Shown piece by piece: positions 20,695 through 28,919 of a DNA stretch of 64,000 bases. The DNA lies in NCBI GenBank assembly GCA_023898765.1, contig CP060238.1, forward strand, positions 682,001-746,000, read 5' to 3'. Both the position numbers and the translations under genes were made by a program. Numbering within the stretch: position 1 is the first letter of the stretch; each line of letters opens with the position of its first letter. The notes beneath the pieces were generated by a model. It saw only the letters and a list, made by a program, of their open reading frames with translations. It made no database searches and was not told where the DNA came from. The stretch comes from Rhodospirillales bacterium. Lineage in GTDB: Bacteria; Pseudomonadota; Alphaproteobacteria; Micavibrionales; Micavibrionaceae.

Positions 20695-22116
20695 ATGGGA
20701 CAGACGATTCTCAAATTTATAGCCGTTGTTTTTATCCTGATCGGGGCAAGCGCGTTTGCGCAGGAGCGGGAGATCCCCTCCAGCCGCGAACAGGTGGTGT
20801 TTTCCTACGCGCCGCTGGTAAAAAAAATCTCTCCAGCGGTGGTGAATATTTACACCAAGCGCGTGGTGACAAAGCGGGTAAGCCCCTTCGGGAACGATCC
20901 TTTTTTTGAACGGTTTTTTGGCGGCGCCGACGGGATAGGCGGCCTGACGCGCCGGCAGGTGGAAAGCGCTTTGGGCTCGGGTCTGATTATCGAGCCGGAG
21001 GGCGTTGTGATTACAAACGCGCATGTGGTGAAAGATGCGCAGGAAATCTCCGTGGTCCTGCCGGACGGGCGGGAGTTTGACGCCGGATTGTCCTTGCTGG
21101 ACGAGCGGTCCGACCTGGCGGTGCTGCGCGCAGACACAAAAGGGGAAAAACTTCCCTTTGCGCATTTGAAGCCCAGCGAGACGATTGAAGTCGGAGACAT
21201 TGTCCTTGCCATCGGGAATCCCTTCGGGGTGGGGCAGAGCGTCAGCAGCGGCATTGTGTCGGCTTTGGCGCGCTCCTCTTTGAATATCAATGCCTTCGAT
21301 TTCTTTATCCAGACGGATGCGGCGATTAACCCCGGCAATTCAGGCGGGCCGCTGGTGGCGATGGATGGCGGCGTTGTCGGAATTAATACGGCGATTTTCT
21401 CCCGCAGCGGCGGAAGCCTTGGAATCGGTTTCGCCATTCCCTCCGAAATGGTGGCCACGGTGGTGGCGGCGGAAAAAAGCGGGGCCGGCAGCGCCGGTGT
21501 CGTTCGTCCGTGGATTGGCGTTTCAGGGCAGCAGGTCACCGCCGACATTGCGGAGTCTCTGGAGATAGACCGTCCGGCGGGGGTCCTTGTCACGAAGCTG
21601 CACCGCGCAAGCCCGGCCCTGAAAGCCGGCATAAGGGTCGGTGACGTGGTGACCTCGGTCAACGGCAAAAAAATCAAAAATCTTGCCGAAATGAAATTCC
21701 GTCTGGCCACGGTGCCGCTCGGCCAGAACGCCGGAATGGACGTTTTACGGAAAGGAAAGGCGCTTAAGTTTGAGGTGGAAGCGATCGCGCCGCCGGAAGT
21801 GCCGCCGCGCGATGAAGTGACCCTTGAAGGGCCGCATCCTTTGAACGGGGCGAAGATTGCGAATATCAGCCCGGCGGTTTCGGTCGAACTGGGGCTTTCG
21901 ACGGGGCTTGAAGGCGTTGTCGTCATGGCGGCCGAGCGCGGCACGCAGGCGGGCCGTTTTGTCAAATCCGGCGATGTCATCATGGGGATCAACGGCAGCG
22001 AAACGGGCAGCGTAAAAGACGTAACCCGCGCTCTGGAGCAGGCCGTCCGGCAGGGGAACGGCTTTAGCCTGATGGTCGACCGCGGCGGCCGCAAGAGCCG
22101 GATTGTTATTCGGTAG
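20695..22116 (+). CDS. degP: DegP/HtrA-type periplasmic serine protease
   Basis: 473 residues. A signal peptide (residues 1-23, ending ASAFA) directs it to the periplasm, where such proteases degrade or hold misfolded envelope proteins. The catalytic triad is visible: H110 in TNAHVV, D140 in RSDLAV and S216 in NPGNSGGP. Two PDZ domains follow, roughly 285-375 and 390-470. The start at 20695 is the one that gives the signal peptide; an upstream in-frame ATG at 20560 was rejected. It is divergent from panB with 97 bases between the two starts. DegQ- or MucD-type naming is equally possible. Confidence 0.92.
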   Translation: MGQTILKFIAVVFILIGASAFAQEREIPSSREQVVFSYAPLVKKISPAVVNIYTKRVVTKRVSPFGNDPFFERFFGGADGIGGLTRRQVESALGSGLIIEPEGVVITNAHVVKDAQEISVVLPDGREFDAGLSLLDERSDLAVLRADTKGEKLPFAHLKPSETIEVGDIVLAIGNPFGVGQSVSSGIVSALARSSLNINAFDFFIQTDAAINPGNSGGPLVAMDGGVVGINTAIFSRSGGSLGIGFAIPSEMVATVVAAEKSGAGSAGVVRPWIGVSGQQVTADIAESLEIDRPAGVLVTKLHRASPALKAGIRVGDVVTSVNGKKIKNLAEMKFRLATVPLGQNAGMDVLRKGKALKFEVEAIAPPEVPPRDEVTLEGPHPLNGAKIANISPAVSVELGLSTGLEGVVVMAAERGTQAGRFVKSGDVIMGINGSETGSVKDVTRALEQAVRQGNGFSLMVDRGGRKSRIVIR

Positions 22117-22164
22117 AAGGGATTAGGACTCGCTTTTCCCGTTTGTTCCTTCTATGTTCCTTTT

Positions 22165-22968
22165 ATGAATGCTCCATTTCCTCCCATTTTCGTGATTTCC
22201 CTTTCCGGCGCGGAGGAAAGGCGTTCCGGCATGGCGGAAAAGCTGCGGTCCCTGGGGCTGGACTTCGAATTTTTTGACGCGGTGGACGGGCGCAAAACGG
22301 ACGTTCTGGCCCAGCCCCTTTATCACGCCCGAAAACGCGCCCTGTATTTCGGCAAGCATTTAACGGGGGGAGAATGGGGCTGCTTTTTATCCCACAAGGC
22401 TCTTTACGAAAAGATTTGCGCGGAAAATATAGCGCGGGCGATTATTTTCGAGGATGACGCCATTCCGGACGACAGGTTCCCGGAGGTCCTGAAAACGATT
22501 CTGCAGAAAGAAATATCCTTTGATGTCATCCGTTTTATGGGCAGCCCCAAAATCGAGCGCAAAGGCTACCGGAAAATCACGCCTTTGAGCGAAGGCTTCT
22601 GGCTTGGACGCCTGCCGTCCGTTCATGGCGGCGCGCATGCCTATATGGTGTCAAAGGAGGGCGCGCAAAAACTGCTTTCTTATATGGCGCGCAAAAAGGT
22701 GGCCTATCCGATCGACACGATCTTGGGACGCTGCTGGGAAACGGGCGTCAACGCTTACGCGGTCAACCCGATTGTGCGGCAGGATTTGTCCCTGGACTCC
22801 GCCATCGGGGAAGAGCGCTTTAACAAGGCCAGCGACCTGCGCGGCCTCGCAAAAGCGGTTTATCCTTTGACCCGTTCTTATTACAAGATTGCGGAACATG
22901 TGGGAAAAAGGCGCGTTTTTGCGGCCTCCTGTCGCGCCGACAAGGCTTTGGGGGGCGCGCATGAATAA
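22165..22968 (+). CDS. Glycosyltransferase family 25 protein (LPS-type)
   Basis: 267 residues, cytoplasmic or membrane-associated by family. GT25 enzymes such as LgtB or Lex2B add galactose or glucose to lipooligosaccharide. IFVISLSGAEERR at the N-terminus, GEWGCFLSH (residues 69-77) and the metal-binding EDDA (96-99) are the family landmarks, and HGGAHAYMVSKEGA follows. It lies 48 bases after the protease and overlaps rarA by 8 bases. The acceptor cannot be told from sequence. Confidence 0.88.
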   Translation: MNAPFPPIFVISLSGAEERRSGMAEKLRSLGLDFEFFDAVDGRKTDVLAQPLYHARKRALYFGKHLTGGEWGCFLSHKALYEKICAENIARAIIFEDDAIPDDRFPEVLKTILQKEISFDVIRFMGSPKIERKGYRKITPLSEGFWLGRLPSVHGGAHAYMVSKEGAQKLLSYMARKKVAYPIDTILGRCWETGVNAYAVNPIVRQDLSLDSAIGEERFNKASDLRGLAKAVYPLTRSYYKIAEHVGKRRVFAASCRADKALGGAHE

Positions 22969-24271
22969 TTTGTTTCCTTTGGAAGAGGAACAGGCGGACT
23001 CAAGCGATCTTCAAAGCCCGCTGGCGGACCGCCTGCGCCCGAAACATCTTGAAGAGGTTGTCGGGCAGGACCACCTGCTGGGCGAAGAAGGCGCGCTGCG
23101 CCGGATGCTGGAGGGCGGGACGTTGTCTTCCCTGATCCTCTGGGGGCCGCCGGGCTGCGGGAAGACGACGCTGGCGCGCATTATCGCCGGCTATACGGAT
23201 TGCCATTTTGAACAGCTTTCGGCCATTTTTTCCGGTGTCGGGGATCTGAAAAAAGTGTTTGAAGCGGCGCGCATCCGGCGCAAAAACGGGAAGAGGACCC
23301 TCCTGTTCGTGGATGAAATCCACCGATTCAACAAGGCGCAGCAGGACGCCTTTTTGCCTGTGATGGAAGACGGCACGATTACGCTCATCGGGGCGACGAC
23401 GGAAAATCCGTCTTTTGAACTCAATTCCGCCCTTTTATCGCGGGGGCAGGTGTTCGTTCTCAAGCGTCTGGAGGAGGCCGCGCTGGAGAGGCTTCTCAAA
23501 CGGGCGGAAGACGCGGCCGGAAAGAAACTGAACCTGACGCCGGAGGCCAGGGAGACTCTTCTGGCCATGGCGGACGGGGACGGGCGCTATGCTTTATCCC
23601 TGGCCGAGAAAGTCCTGGCGCAGGAGACAGAGCTGGACCGCGAGGCCCTCTCCCGCCTGCTTCAGCGCCGCGCGCCGCTCTACGATAAAAAGGACGAGGG
23701 GCATTACAATCTCATCAGCGCCCTGCACAAATCCGTCCGCGGAAGCGACACCGATGCGGCCTTGTACTGGTTTGCGCGGATGCTGGCGGGCGGAGAAGAC
23801 CCGCGTTATATCGCGCGGCGGCTCACCCGTATGGCGGTGGAGGATATCGGGCTGGCGGAGCCGAATGCGCTGCCTCAATGTGTGGCCGCGTGGGAAGCAT
23901 ATGAACGGCTGGGCAGCCCGGAAGGGGAACTCGCGCTGGCGCAGGCGCTTGTGTATCTGGCCACCGCACCCAAATCCAACGCGGCCTACGCGGCGATCAA
24001 CAAGGCGATGAAAACGGCGAAGGAAACAGGCTCCCTCATGCCGCCCAGGCATATCCTGAACGCGCCGACAAAACTGATGAAGGACGAAGGCTATGGCGCG
24101 GGATACCAGTACGATCCCGATACCAAGGAAGGGTTTTCCGGCCAGAATTATTTTCCCGATGACATGGCGCGGCAAACATTCTACGATCCGCCCGAGCGCG
24201 GGTTTGAGCGGGACATCCGCAAACGCCTCGATTACTGGGCGAAGCTGAGAGAGAAGAAAAAGAATGGATAG
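22961..24271 (+). CDS. rarA: Replication-associated recombination protein A (AAA+ ATPase)
   Basis: 436 residues, normal for RarA/MgsA, which acts at stalled replication forks with SSB. RPKHLEEVVGQDHLL leads into Walker A GPPGCGKT (residues 62-69), Walker B with DEIHRF (118-123) and the sensor GATTENPSFELN. The C-terminal half is the tetramerisation region (HYNLISALHKSVRGSD). The ATG at 22961 overlaps the previous gene by 8 bases; earlier in-frame codons lie inside that gene. Confidence 0.95.
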   Translation: MNNLFPLEEEQADSSDLQSPLADRLRPKHLEEVVGQDHLLGEEGALRRMLEGGTLSSLILWGPPGCGKTTLARIIAGYTDCHFEQLSAIFSGVGDLKKVFEAARIRRKNGKRTLLFVDEIHRFNKAQQDAFLPVMEDGTITLIGATTENPSFELNSALLSRGQVFVLKRLEEAALERLLKRAEDAAGKKLNLTPEARETLLAMADGDGRYALSLAEKVLAQETELDREALSRLLQRRAPLYDKKDEGHYNLISALHKSVRGSDTDAALYWFARMLAGGEDPRYIARRLTRMAVEDIGLAEPNALPQCVAAWEAYERLGSPEGELALAQALVYLATAPKSNAAYAAINKAMKTAKETGSLMPPRHILNAPTKLMKDEGYGAGYQYDPDTKEGFSGQNYFPDDMARQTFYDPPERGFERDIRKRLDYWAKLREKKKNG

Positions 24272-24277
24272 GCCATT

Positions 24278-24658
24278 ATGAACATGATTTTCGCGATTGC
24301 GGCAGGCGGCGCGATGGGAGCGGTTTTACGGCATTTCGCGGGCGCGGCGTCCCTGCATCTTTTCGGTTCCGGGTTTCCGTGGGGCACGTTGATTGTGAAT
24401 GTGGGCGGGTCTTTCGTGATGGGCGTCCTGATCGCCGCTTTTGCGCATTTCGGAAACCCCTCGCAGGAAGTCCGGGGCTTTTTAACGGTGGGCCTTCTGG
24501 GCGCGCTGACGACCTTTTCCACCTTTTCTCTGGATACGGCGACCTTGTGGGAACGCGGCGATATATTGGAGGCAGGCGGGTATGTCCTGATCTCTGTGAG
24601 CGCGTCCATTGGGGCGCTGTTTGCGGGGCTGTATCTCGTGAGGCAAATGGTTTCATGA
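24278..24658 (+). CDS. crcB: Fluoride channel CrcB/Fluc
   Basis: 126 residues with four hydrophobic helices, the normal size. CrcB dimers export fluoride across the inner membrane. GGAMGAVLRHF, GTLIVNVGGSFVMG and the pore signature GLLGALTTFSTFS are intact. It starts 6 bases after rarA and its TGA overlaps the next ATG (ATGA). No fluoride riboswitch is seen upstream, since the 5' flank is rarA coding sequence. Confidence 0.95.
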   Translation: MNMIFAIAAGGAMGAVLRHFAGAASLHLFGSGFPWGTLIVNVGGSFVMGVLIAAFAHFGNPSQEVRGFLTVGLLGALTTFSTFSLDTATLWERGDILEAGGYVLISVSASIGALFAGLYLVRQMVS

Positions 24659-25635
24659 GCGGCGGCGTTCAACATGTGGAAGTCTCCAGGGACGACGACG
24701 GGCAGCGGCTGGACCGCTGGCTGCAAAAACAGGGGCTTCCCTTTTTCATTATCCAGAAAGTCATTCGAAAAGGGCAGGTGCGGGTGGACGGAAAACGTGC
24801 CAAGGCAAACCAGCGTCTTGTCGCGGGGCAGGATGTGCGCGTGCCGCCTTTCGTCCCGCAGGACAAGGATGCAAAACCGGAACTGTCCGAGGCGGACCGC
24901 GCTTTTATCAAATCTCTGGTGATTTATGACGAAGGCGGAATAGTCGCCCTGAACAAACCTGCCGGCCTTGCCACGCAGGGCGGAACGAATATCAGGCACC
25001 ATATCGACGGCATGCTGGACGGGCTGGCAGACAAAGACGGGGTGCGCCCCCGCCTTGTCCACCGTCTGGACAAGGATACGTCCGGCCTCTTGCTTCTGGC
25101 GCGCTCGGCGGAGATGGCGCGGGAACTGGGCAGGATTTTTCAAGGGCACCATATCCGGAAAATTTACTGGGCGGTTACCGTGCCGGCGCCGGAAATGAAT
25201 GAAGGGACCATCCGCGCCCCCCTTCGGAAAGCCGGCGCGCCGGGCAATGAAAAAACGATTGTCGATCCCGAAGACGGGCAGGAAGCGACAACCCTTTTTG
25301 AAGTCGTCGAGCGGGCCGGAAAAAAAGCCGCTTTTGTCGCCTTCTGGCCGCGCACGGGCCGGACCCATCAGGTGCGCGTTCACGCGGCCTATATGAACTG
25401 CCCTTTGTTGGGGGACGGAAAATACGGCGGACGGGCGGCCAGTCTGGACGGGCTTGATCTGGTGCGCAGGGTTCATCTTCACGCGCGGCAGATTTCGTTT
25501 TTTCATCCCGTAAGCCAGAAGAGAATTTCCATTCAGGCCCCCCTGCCGCCGGACCTTCAAAAGACGTGGGCGACTTTGGGATTCGACGCGCGCGGCGGCG
25601 ATCGCGTTTTTGCAGATATTCAGCTTTCCCGGTAA
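24655..25635 (+). CDS. rluC: RluA-family 23S rRNA pseudouridine synthase (RluC-like)
   Basis: 326 residues. An N-terminal S4 RNA-binding domain (about residues 8-65) precedes the catalytic domain with HRLDKDTSG at 136-144, Asp139 being the nucleophile. RluC converts three uridines in 23S rRNA domain II; RluD cannot be excluded from sequence alone. The start overlaps crcB by four bases. The same frame is open far upstream through crcB, but that is a shadow. Confidence 0.9.
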   Translation: MSGGVQHVEVSRDDDGQRLDRWLQKQGLPFFIIQKVIRKGQVRVDGKRAKANQRLVAGQDVRVPPFVPQDKDAKPELSEADRAFIKSLVIYDEGGIVALNKPAGLATQGGTNIRHHIDGMLDGLADKDGVRPRLVHRLDKDTSGLLLLARSAEMARELGRIFQGHHIRKIYWAVTVPAPEMNEGTIRAPLRKAGAPGNEKTIVDPEDGQEATTLFEVVERAGKKAAFVAFWPRTGRTHQVRVHAAYMNCPLLGDGKYGGRAASLDGLDLVRRVHLHARQISFFHPVSQKRISIQAPLPPDLQKTWATLGFDARGGDRVFADIQLSR

Positions 25636-25659
25636 AGGCAGGGGGGCTATATTGAAAAA

Positions 25660-26451
25660 ATGACCCGGAAAGTTTTCAAAATCCTGACAAAAACCGTGAT
25701 CGTTCTGGCCGTTGTTACGGGACTGGGGATTTTTTCCCTGAAGATTCTGGGACGTTCCGGCGCGCCTTTGAAAGAGGGAATAGAGAATTTCATGTCCGAA
25801 ACGTCGGGGATGAAGGCCCATATCGGAGAACTGAGCCAGAGCGAATTTTTCCCGGATGTGCATATCTCCATGCAGGACATCGATTTTTTCGATCCCCGGG
25901 ATGCGGAAAACAGGCAGATGAAAATCGACAGCCTCTCTTTTTCAATCCCTTTTTATACGTTCCTGCTTGGAAACCACGCGGCTGAATTTTTCTCCCTGAA
26001 AGGCCTGGAGGCGCAGGAAGAAGCGCTTACGCCCCATGCTTTAACCCTGGACAAGGGGACTATCGAGGTGGAGAAAGAAACGCAGGTCCCTTATTTTTCC
26101 TTTTCAGGGCAATATGCCGGAAAGCCGCTCCTTGCACGCGTTGGCGCCGTTTCCAGGTCGAACTATAACGGAAAAACGCTCTACCGGATTTCCGATATTT
26201 CTACAATTTTTCTGACCATAGGCGATATAATGCTTGAAGGAACCCTCAGGGGCAGCGAAAATGGCCCTGTTTTGGGGGAGGCCGTCATGAAGAGCAAGAC
26301 GGGCGCAACGCCGGAAAAAAGCTGGGGACCGGAAACGATCGGAATAAAAAGAGAGGACAATCTGTTTTCATGCCTTTTTGAAACGGCCGGAGATTTAAAA
26401 CAAACGGAAAAACAATGCACAAAATACTTCAAGGACAGCAACACAAAATGA
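25660..26451 (+). CDS. Small AsmA-like membrane-anchored protein
   Basis: 263 residues. An N-terminal membrane helix (about residues 9-27, KTVIVLAVVTGLGIFSLKIL) is followed by a periplasmic part with the look of an AsmA N-terminal module: a short amphipathic opening, then alternating beta-rich segments such as HISMQDIDFFDP and KIDSLSFSIPFYTFLLG. Typical AsmA proteins are far longer, so this is a minimal version or a distant relative. It sits between the pseudouridine synthase and the ATP12 chaperone and overlaps the latter by four bases (ATGA). Function unknown. Confidence 0.7.
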   Translation: MTRKVFKILTKTVIVLAVVTGLGIFSLKILGRSGAPLKEGIENFMSETSGMKAHIGELSQSEFFPDVHISMQDIDFFDPRDAENRQMKIDSLSFSIPFYTFLLGNHAAEFFSLKGLEAQEEALTPHALTLDKGTIEVEKETQVPYFSFSGQYAGKPLLARVGAVSRSNYNGKTLYRISDISTIFLTIGDIMLEGTLRGSENGPVLGEAVMKSKTGATPEKSWGPETIGIKREDNLFSCLFETAGDLKQTEKQCTKYFKDSNTK

Positions 26452-27155
26452 AACGCTTTTATACGCTCGCCTCTTCAAAGAAAACGGATGAAGGTTACGC
26501 CATCCAGCTTGACGGGAAGGGCGTTAAAACGCCTTCGGGTCAGGATTTGGTTGCGCCCACAAAGCCGTTGGCAGAGGCGATTGTCGCGGAGTGGGGCGCG
26601 CAGGAAGAAAATATAGATCCGCAGACGATGCCGCTCACGCAGATTTTGAATACGGCGATTGACAAAATGCGCGACCGGGAGAGCATCACGAAAAGCCTGC
26701 TCAAATATCTCGATACGGATTTGCTTTGTTATCCGACCAAAGAGCCGGAGGCCGTTTCCCAGCAGCAAAACGAAGCCTGGACGCCGTGGCTCAAATGGTT
26801 TGACGAACATTTTGAGAGCCCGCTTTATACCACCTACAAGCTTGAAGCCCTCAAGCAGGATGAAGATACCCATAAACGCATCTGGAACTATATGGAATCT
26901 CTGGATGAATATTATTTTGCCATCTTGCACATTACGACCTCTTTGACCGGCTCGATTGTGCTGGCGCTGGCCTTTCTGGACGGGGAAGCAACACCGGAGG
27001 ATGTTTTCCGCGCCTGCCACGTTGAAGAAAATTACCGCTCTGTGATCTATCGTGAAAATATACACGGCAAGGCGCCGCATCAGGAAGCAAGAGAAAAGGC
27101 CGATATGTCGGACCTGAACGCGGCGCGCCGCTTCCTCGATCTGCTGGATGAATGA
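26448..27155 (+). CDS. ATP12-family F1-ATPase assembly chaperone
   Basis: 235 residues. ATP12 proteins, known from mitochondria and alphaproteobacteria, bind the F1 alpha subunit during ATP synthase assembly. MKRFYTLASSKK, the YAIQLDGKGVKTPSGQ segment, AEWGAQEENIDPQTMPLTQ and the DTDLLCYP motif match the family. The ATG at 26448 overlaps the preceding stop. It shares an 8-base overlap with tag downstream and is distant from any atp genes in this window. Confidence 0.93.
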   Translation: MKRFYTLASSKKTDEGYAIQLDGKGVKTPSGQDLVAPTKPLAEAIVAEWGAQEENIDPQTMPLTQILNTAIDKMRDRESITKSLLKYLDTDLLCYPTKEPEAVSQQQNEAWTPWLKWFDEHFESPLYTTYKLEALKQDEDTHKRIWNYMESLDEYYFAILHITTSLTGSIVLALAFLDGEATPEDVFRACHVEENYRSVIYRENIHGKAPHQEAREKADMSDLNAARRFLDLLDE

Positions 27156-27792
27156 AGCGGGTCTGATCGAAGGGCCGGATGGAAGGCTCCGTTGCTGGTG
27201 GCATGGAAACGATCCGGGTTATTTACGCTATCATGACGAAGAATGGGGCCGCCCTGTTTGCGACGACACCCGTTTGTTTGAAAAGCTTTGTCTGGAGGGT
27301 TTTCAGGCGGGCTTAAGCTGGCTGACCATCCTGCGCAAGCGGGAGAATTTTAGAAAAGCGTTTGCCGGATTCGCGTTTGAAAAAGTGGCCAAATTCACCG
27401 GGGAGGATGTGGAGCGCCTGATGCGCGATGCGGGAATCATCCGCCACCGCGGAAAGATCGAGGCGGCCATCAACAATGCGCAGCGGACATGCGAGCTTGT
27501 CGGGGCGCACGGGTCTCTGGCGGCCTATTTCTGGTCTTTTGAGCCGCCGGACTCATCGCGTCCGGCCCTGATTGACTACCGGGCCGTCACCGCCATGACG
27601 ACCAGCCCGGAATCGGTCGCCTTGTCCAAAGACTTGAAAAAACGCGGATTCCGGTTTGTCGGACCGACAACAATGTACGCCCATATGCAGGCCATGGGAC
27701 TGGTCAACGACCATGTGGAGGGCTGTTTCTGCCGGAAGGAAGTCGAGGACGCGCGGCGGGCTTTCCTTCGCCCCGTTTCCGCTGCGCGGTAA
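27148..27792 (+). CDS. tag: DNA-3-methyladenine glycosylase I
   Basis: 214 residues; the family is about 190-200. It excises 3-methyladenine from alkylated DNA. The zinc ligands correspond to Cys16, His29 (in YHDEEWG), His189 and Cys193 (in GLVNDHVEGC). CLEGFQAGLSWLTIL and DAGIIRHRGKI are conserved. The N-terminus is about 12 residues longer than E. coli Tag. It is the last gene of the + strand run and converges on purN. Confidence 0.95.
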   Translation: MNEAGLIEGPDGRLRCWWHGNDPGYLRYHDEEWGRPVCDDTRLFEKLCLEGFQAGLSWLTILRKRENFRKAFAGFAFEKVAKFTGEDVERLMRDAGIIRHRGKIEAAINNAQRTCELVGAHGSLAAYFWSFEPPDSSRPALIDYRAVTAMTTSPESVALSKDLKKRGFRFVGPTTMYAHMQAMGLVNDHVEGCFCRKEVEDARRAFLRPVSAAR

Positions 27793-27824
27793 CACGTTCC
27801 GGTGCAGGCTGGAGGATGTATGCC

Positions 27825-28406
27825 TTAGAGTAAAATCTCTCCCGCCAGAATTTTCTGCAGTGTTTCGATGTAAAAGTCCGGCTCATGGGCCTGAACGCGG
27901 GCCTGTATGTCTTCGGCGGTATCCGCAGGCAAAACGGGCAGCGTTTTTTGGGATAGGACTTTTCCGTGGTCGTATTCCCCGTCTACGAGGTGGATCGTTA
28001 TGCCGGTCTGCGTCTCCCCGCTTTCCCTGACGGCGCGGTGAACGCGGGCGCCATACATCCCCTTGCCGCCGTATTTCGGCAGGAGGGCGGGATGGATATT
28101 CAGGATTTTCCCCTTCATGGCGGAAATTGTTTCGGGGCCGATCAGTTTCATATAGCCGGAACAAACCACAAGATCGATTTTATGGTCTTCAAGGATATTC
28201 GCAATTTCCCGGTCGGGGTCCTGTATGTTTTTATCGTTCAGGCAATAGGTTTTCAGTTTTTCGTCCCGCGCCCATTTGAGCGCATTGCTCTCGGGGTTGT
28301 TGCTGATGAGGACGGCGGGATTCGCCTTCAGGTCCTCCCGATCGCATGCCTGTGTGATGGCGCGGGCGCTGGAGCCGTTATGGGAGGCAAGAAACGCAAT
28401 ACGCAT
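27825..28406 (-). CDS. purN: Phosphoribosylglycinamide formyltransferase
   Basis: 193 residues, normal. It formylates GAR with 10-formyl-tetrahydrofolate in purine synthesis. Catalytic residues are visible as Asn103 and His105 in LNIHPALLPKYGG and Asp146 in VDGEYDHG. The usual partner purM is not beside it; here it closes a long minus-strand run four bases after a small membrane protein. Confidence 0.95.
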   Translation of the reverse strand: MRIAFLASHNGSSARAITQACDREDLKANPAVLISNNPESNALKWARDEKLKTYCLNDKNIQDPDREIANILEDHKIDLVVCSGYMKLIGPETISAMKGKILNIHPALLPKYGGKGMYGARVHRAVRESGETQTGITIHLVDGEYDHGKVLSQKTLPVLPADTAEDIQARVQAHEPDFYIETLQKILAGEILL

Positions 28407-28410
28407 ATCG

Positions 28411-28917
28411 TCAAGACCACCAGCTTGCAGGTTTGGCGACGCGGTGGCCTTTCATGGCCCGTGCCGTGCCCTTGCTTACGCGGTAAACCATGTAGATCAG
28501 GCCGGGGCCAAGGGTGGAGACGGTCGCCGTAATCAGCAGGGTCAGGTTCTGGTGTATATAATCCGAAAAGATGCCCGCCAGTTCCTTTTCCGTGAACATG
28601 ACGCCGTCATTCATGCCCGTGATAATGGTTTCGATAAGGGCGTGGTCGCCTTTCTCGTAAACCCAGAACGTGGCGATCACCATGCCGATGAAAAGGAGAA
28701 TGGAACTGGCCCAGATCGTTCCGATGAGATAGGTGGTGTGGTTGTACATCAGGCTGTCGAGTTTCGCTTTCGCCTTGTAGATATAGGCGGCAAAGAGAAC
28801 CACGACCAAAAGGCACAGGGCGAAAACCTGCACAACCGCGGAAGGAATAAAATTCATCAAAATCCCGGCCGAAAAAACCGCGTAAAGCTGTAGTATCGTT
28901 TTTTGTTCCTTGTTCAT
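28411..28917 (-). CDS. Hypothetical four-helix inner-membrane protein
   Basis: 168 residues with four hydrophobic stretches, roughly residues 10-27, 29-46, 61-85 and 124-146. Between helices 3 and 4 lies an acidic, hydrophilic loop (EKGDHALIETII). There is no signal peptide motif and no recognised domain. It starts 2 bases after mutL and ends 4 bases before purN, so it is surely read with them. I do not recognise the family. Confidence 0.75.
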   Translation of the reverse strand: MNKEQKTILQLYAVFSAGILMNFIPSAVVQVFALCLLVVVLFAAYIYKAKAKLDSLMYNHTTYLIGTIWASSILLFIGMVIATFWVYEKGDHALIETIITGMNDGVMFTEKELAGIFSDYIHQNLTLLITATVSTLGPGLIYMVYRVSKGTARAMKGHRVAKPASWWS

Positions 28918-28919
28918 CT

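Noticed and set aside
20850..22094. A 414-codon minus-strand frame opposite the DegP-type gene
   Set aside because: The opposite strand encodes a complete protease with catalytic triad and signal peptide. The antisense peptide is Ser/Thr/Pro-rich noise.
24232..25863. A 543-codon minus-strand frame spanning crcB and the pseudouridine synthase gene
   Set aside because: It overlaps two well-identified genes and has no homology signal or start site.
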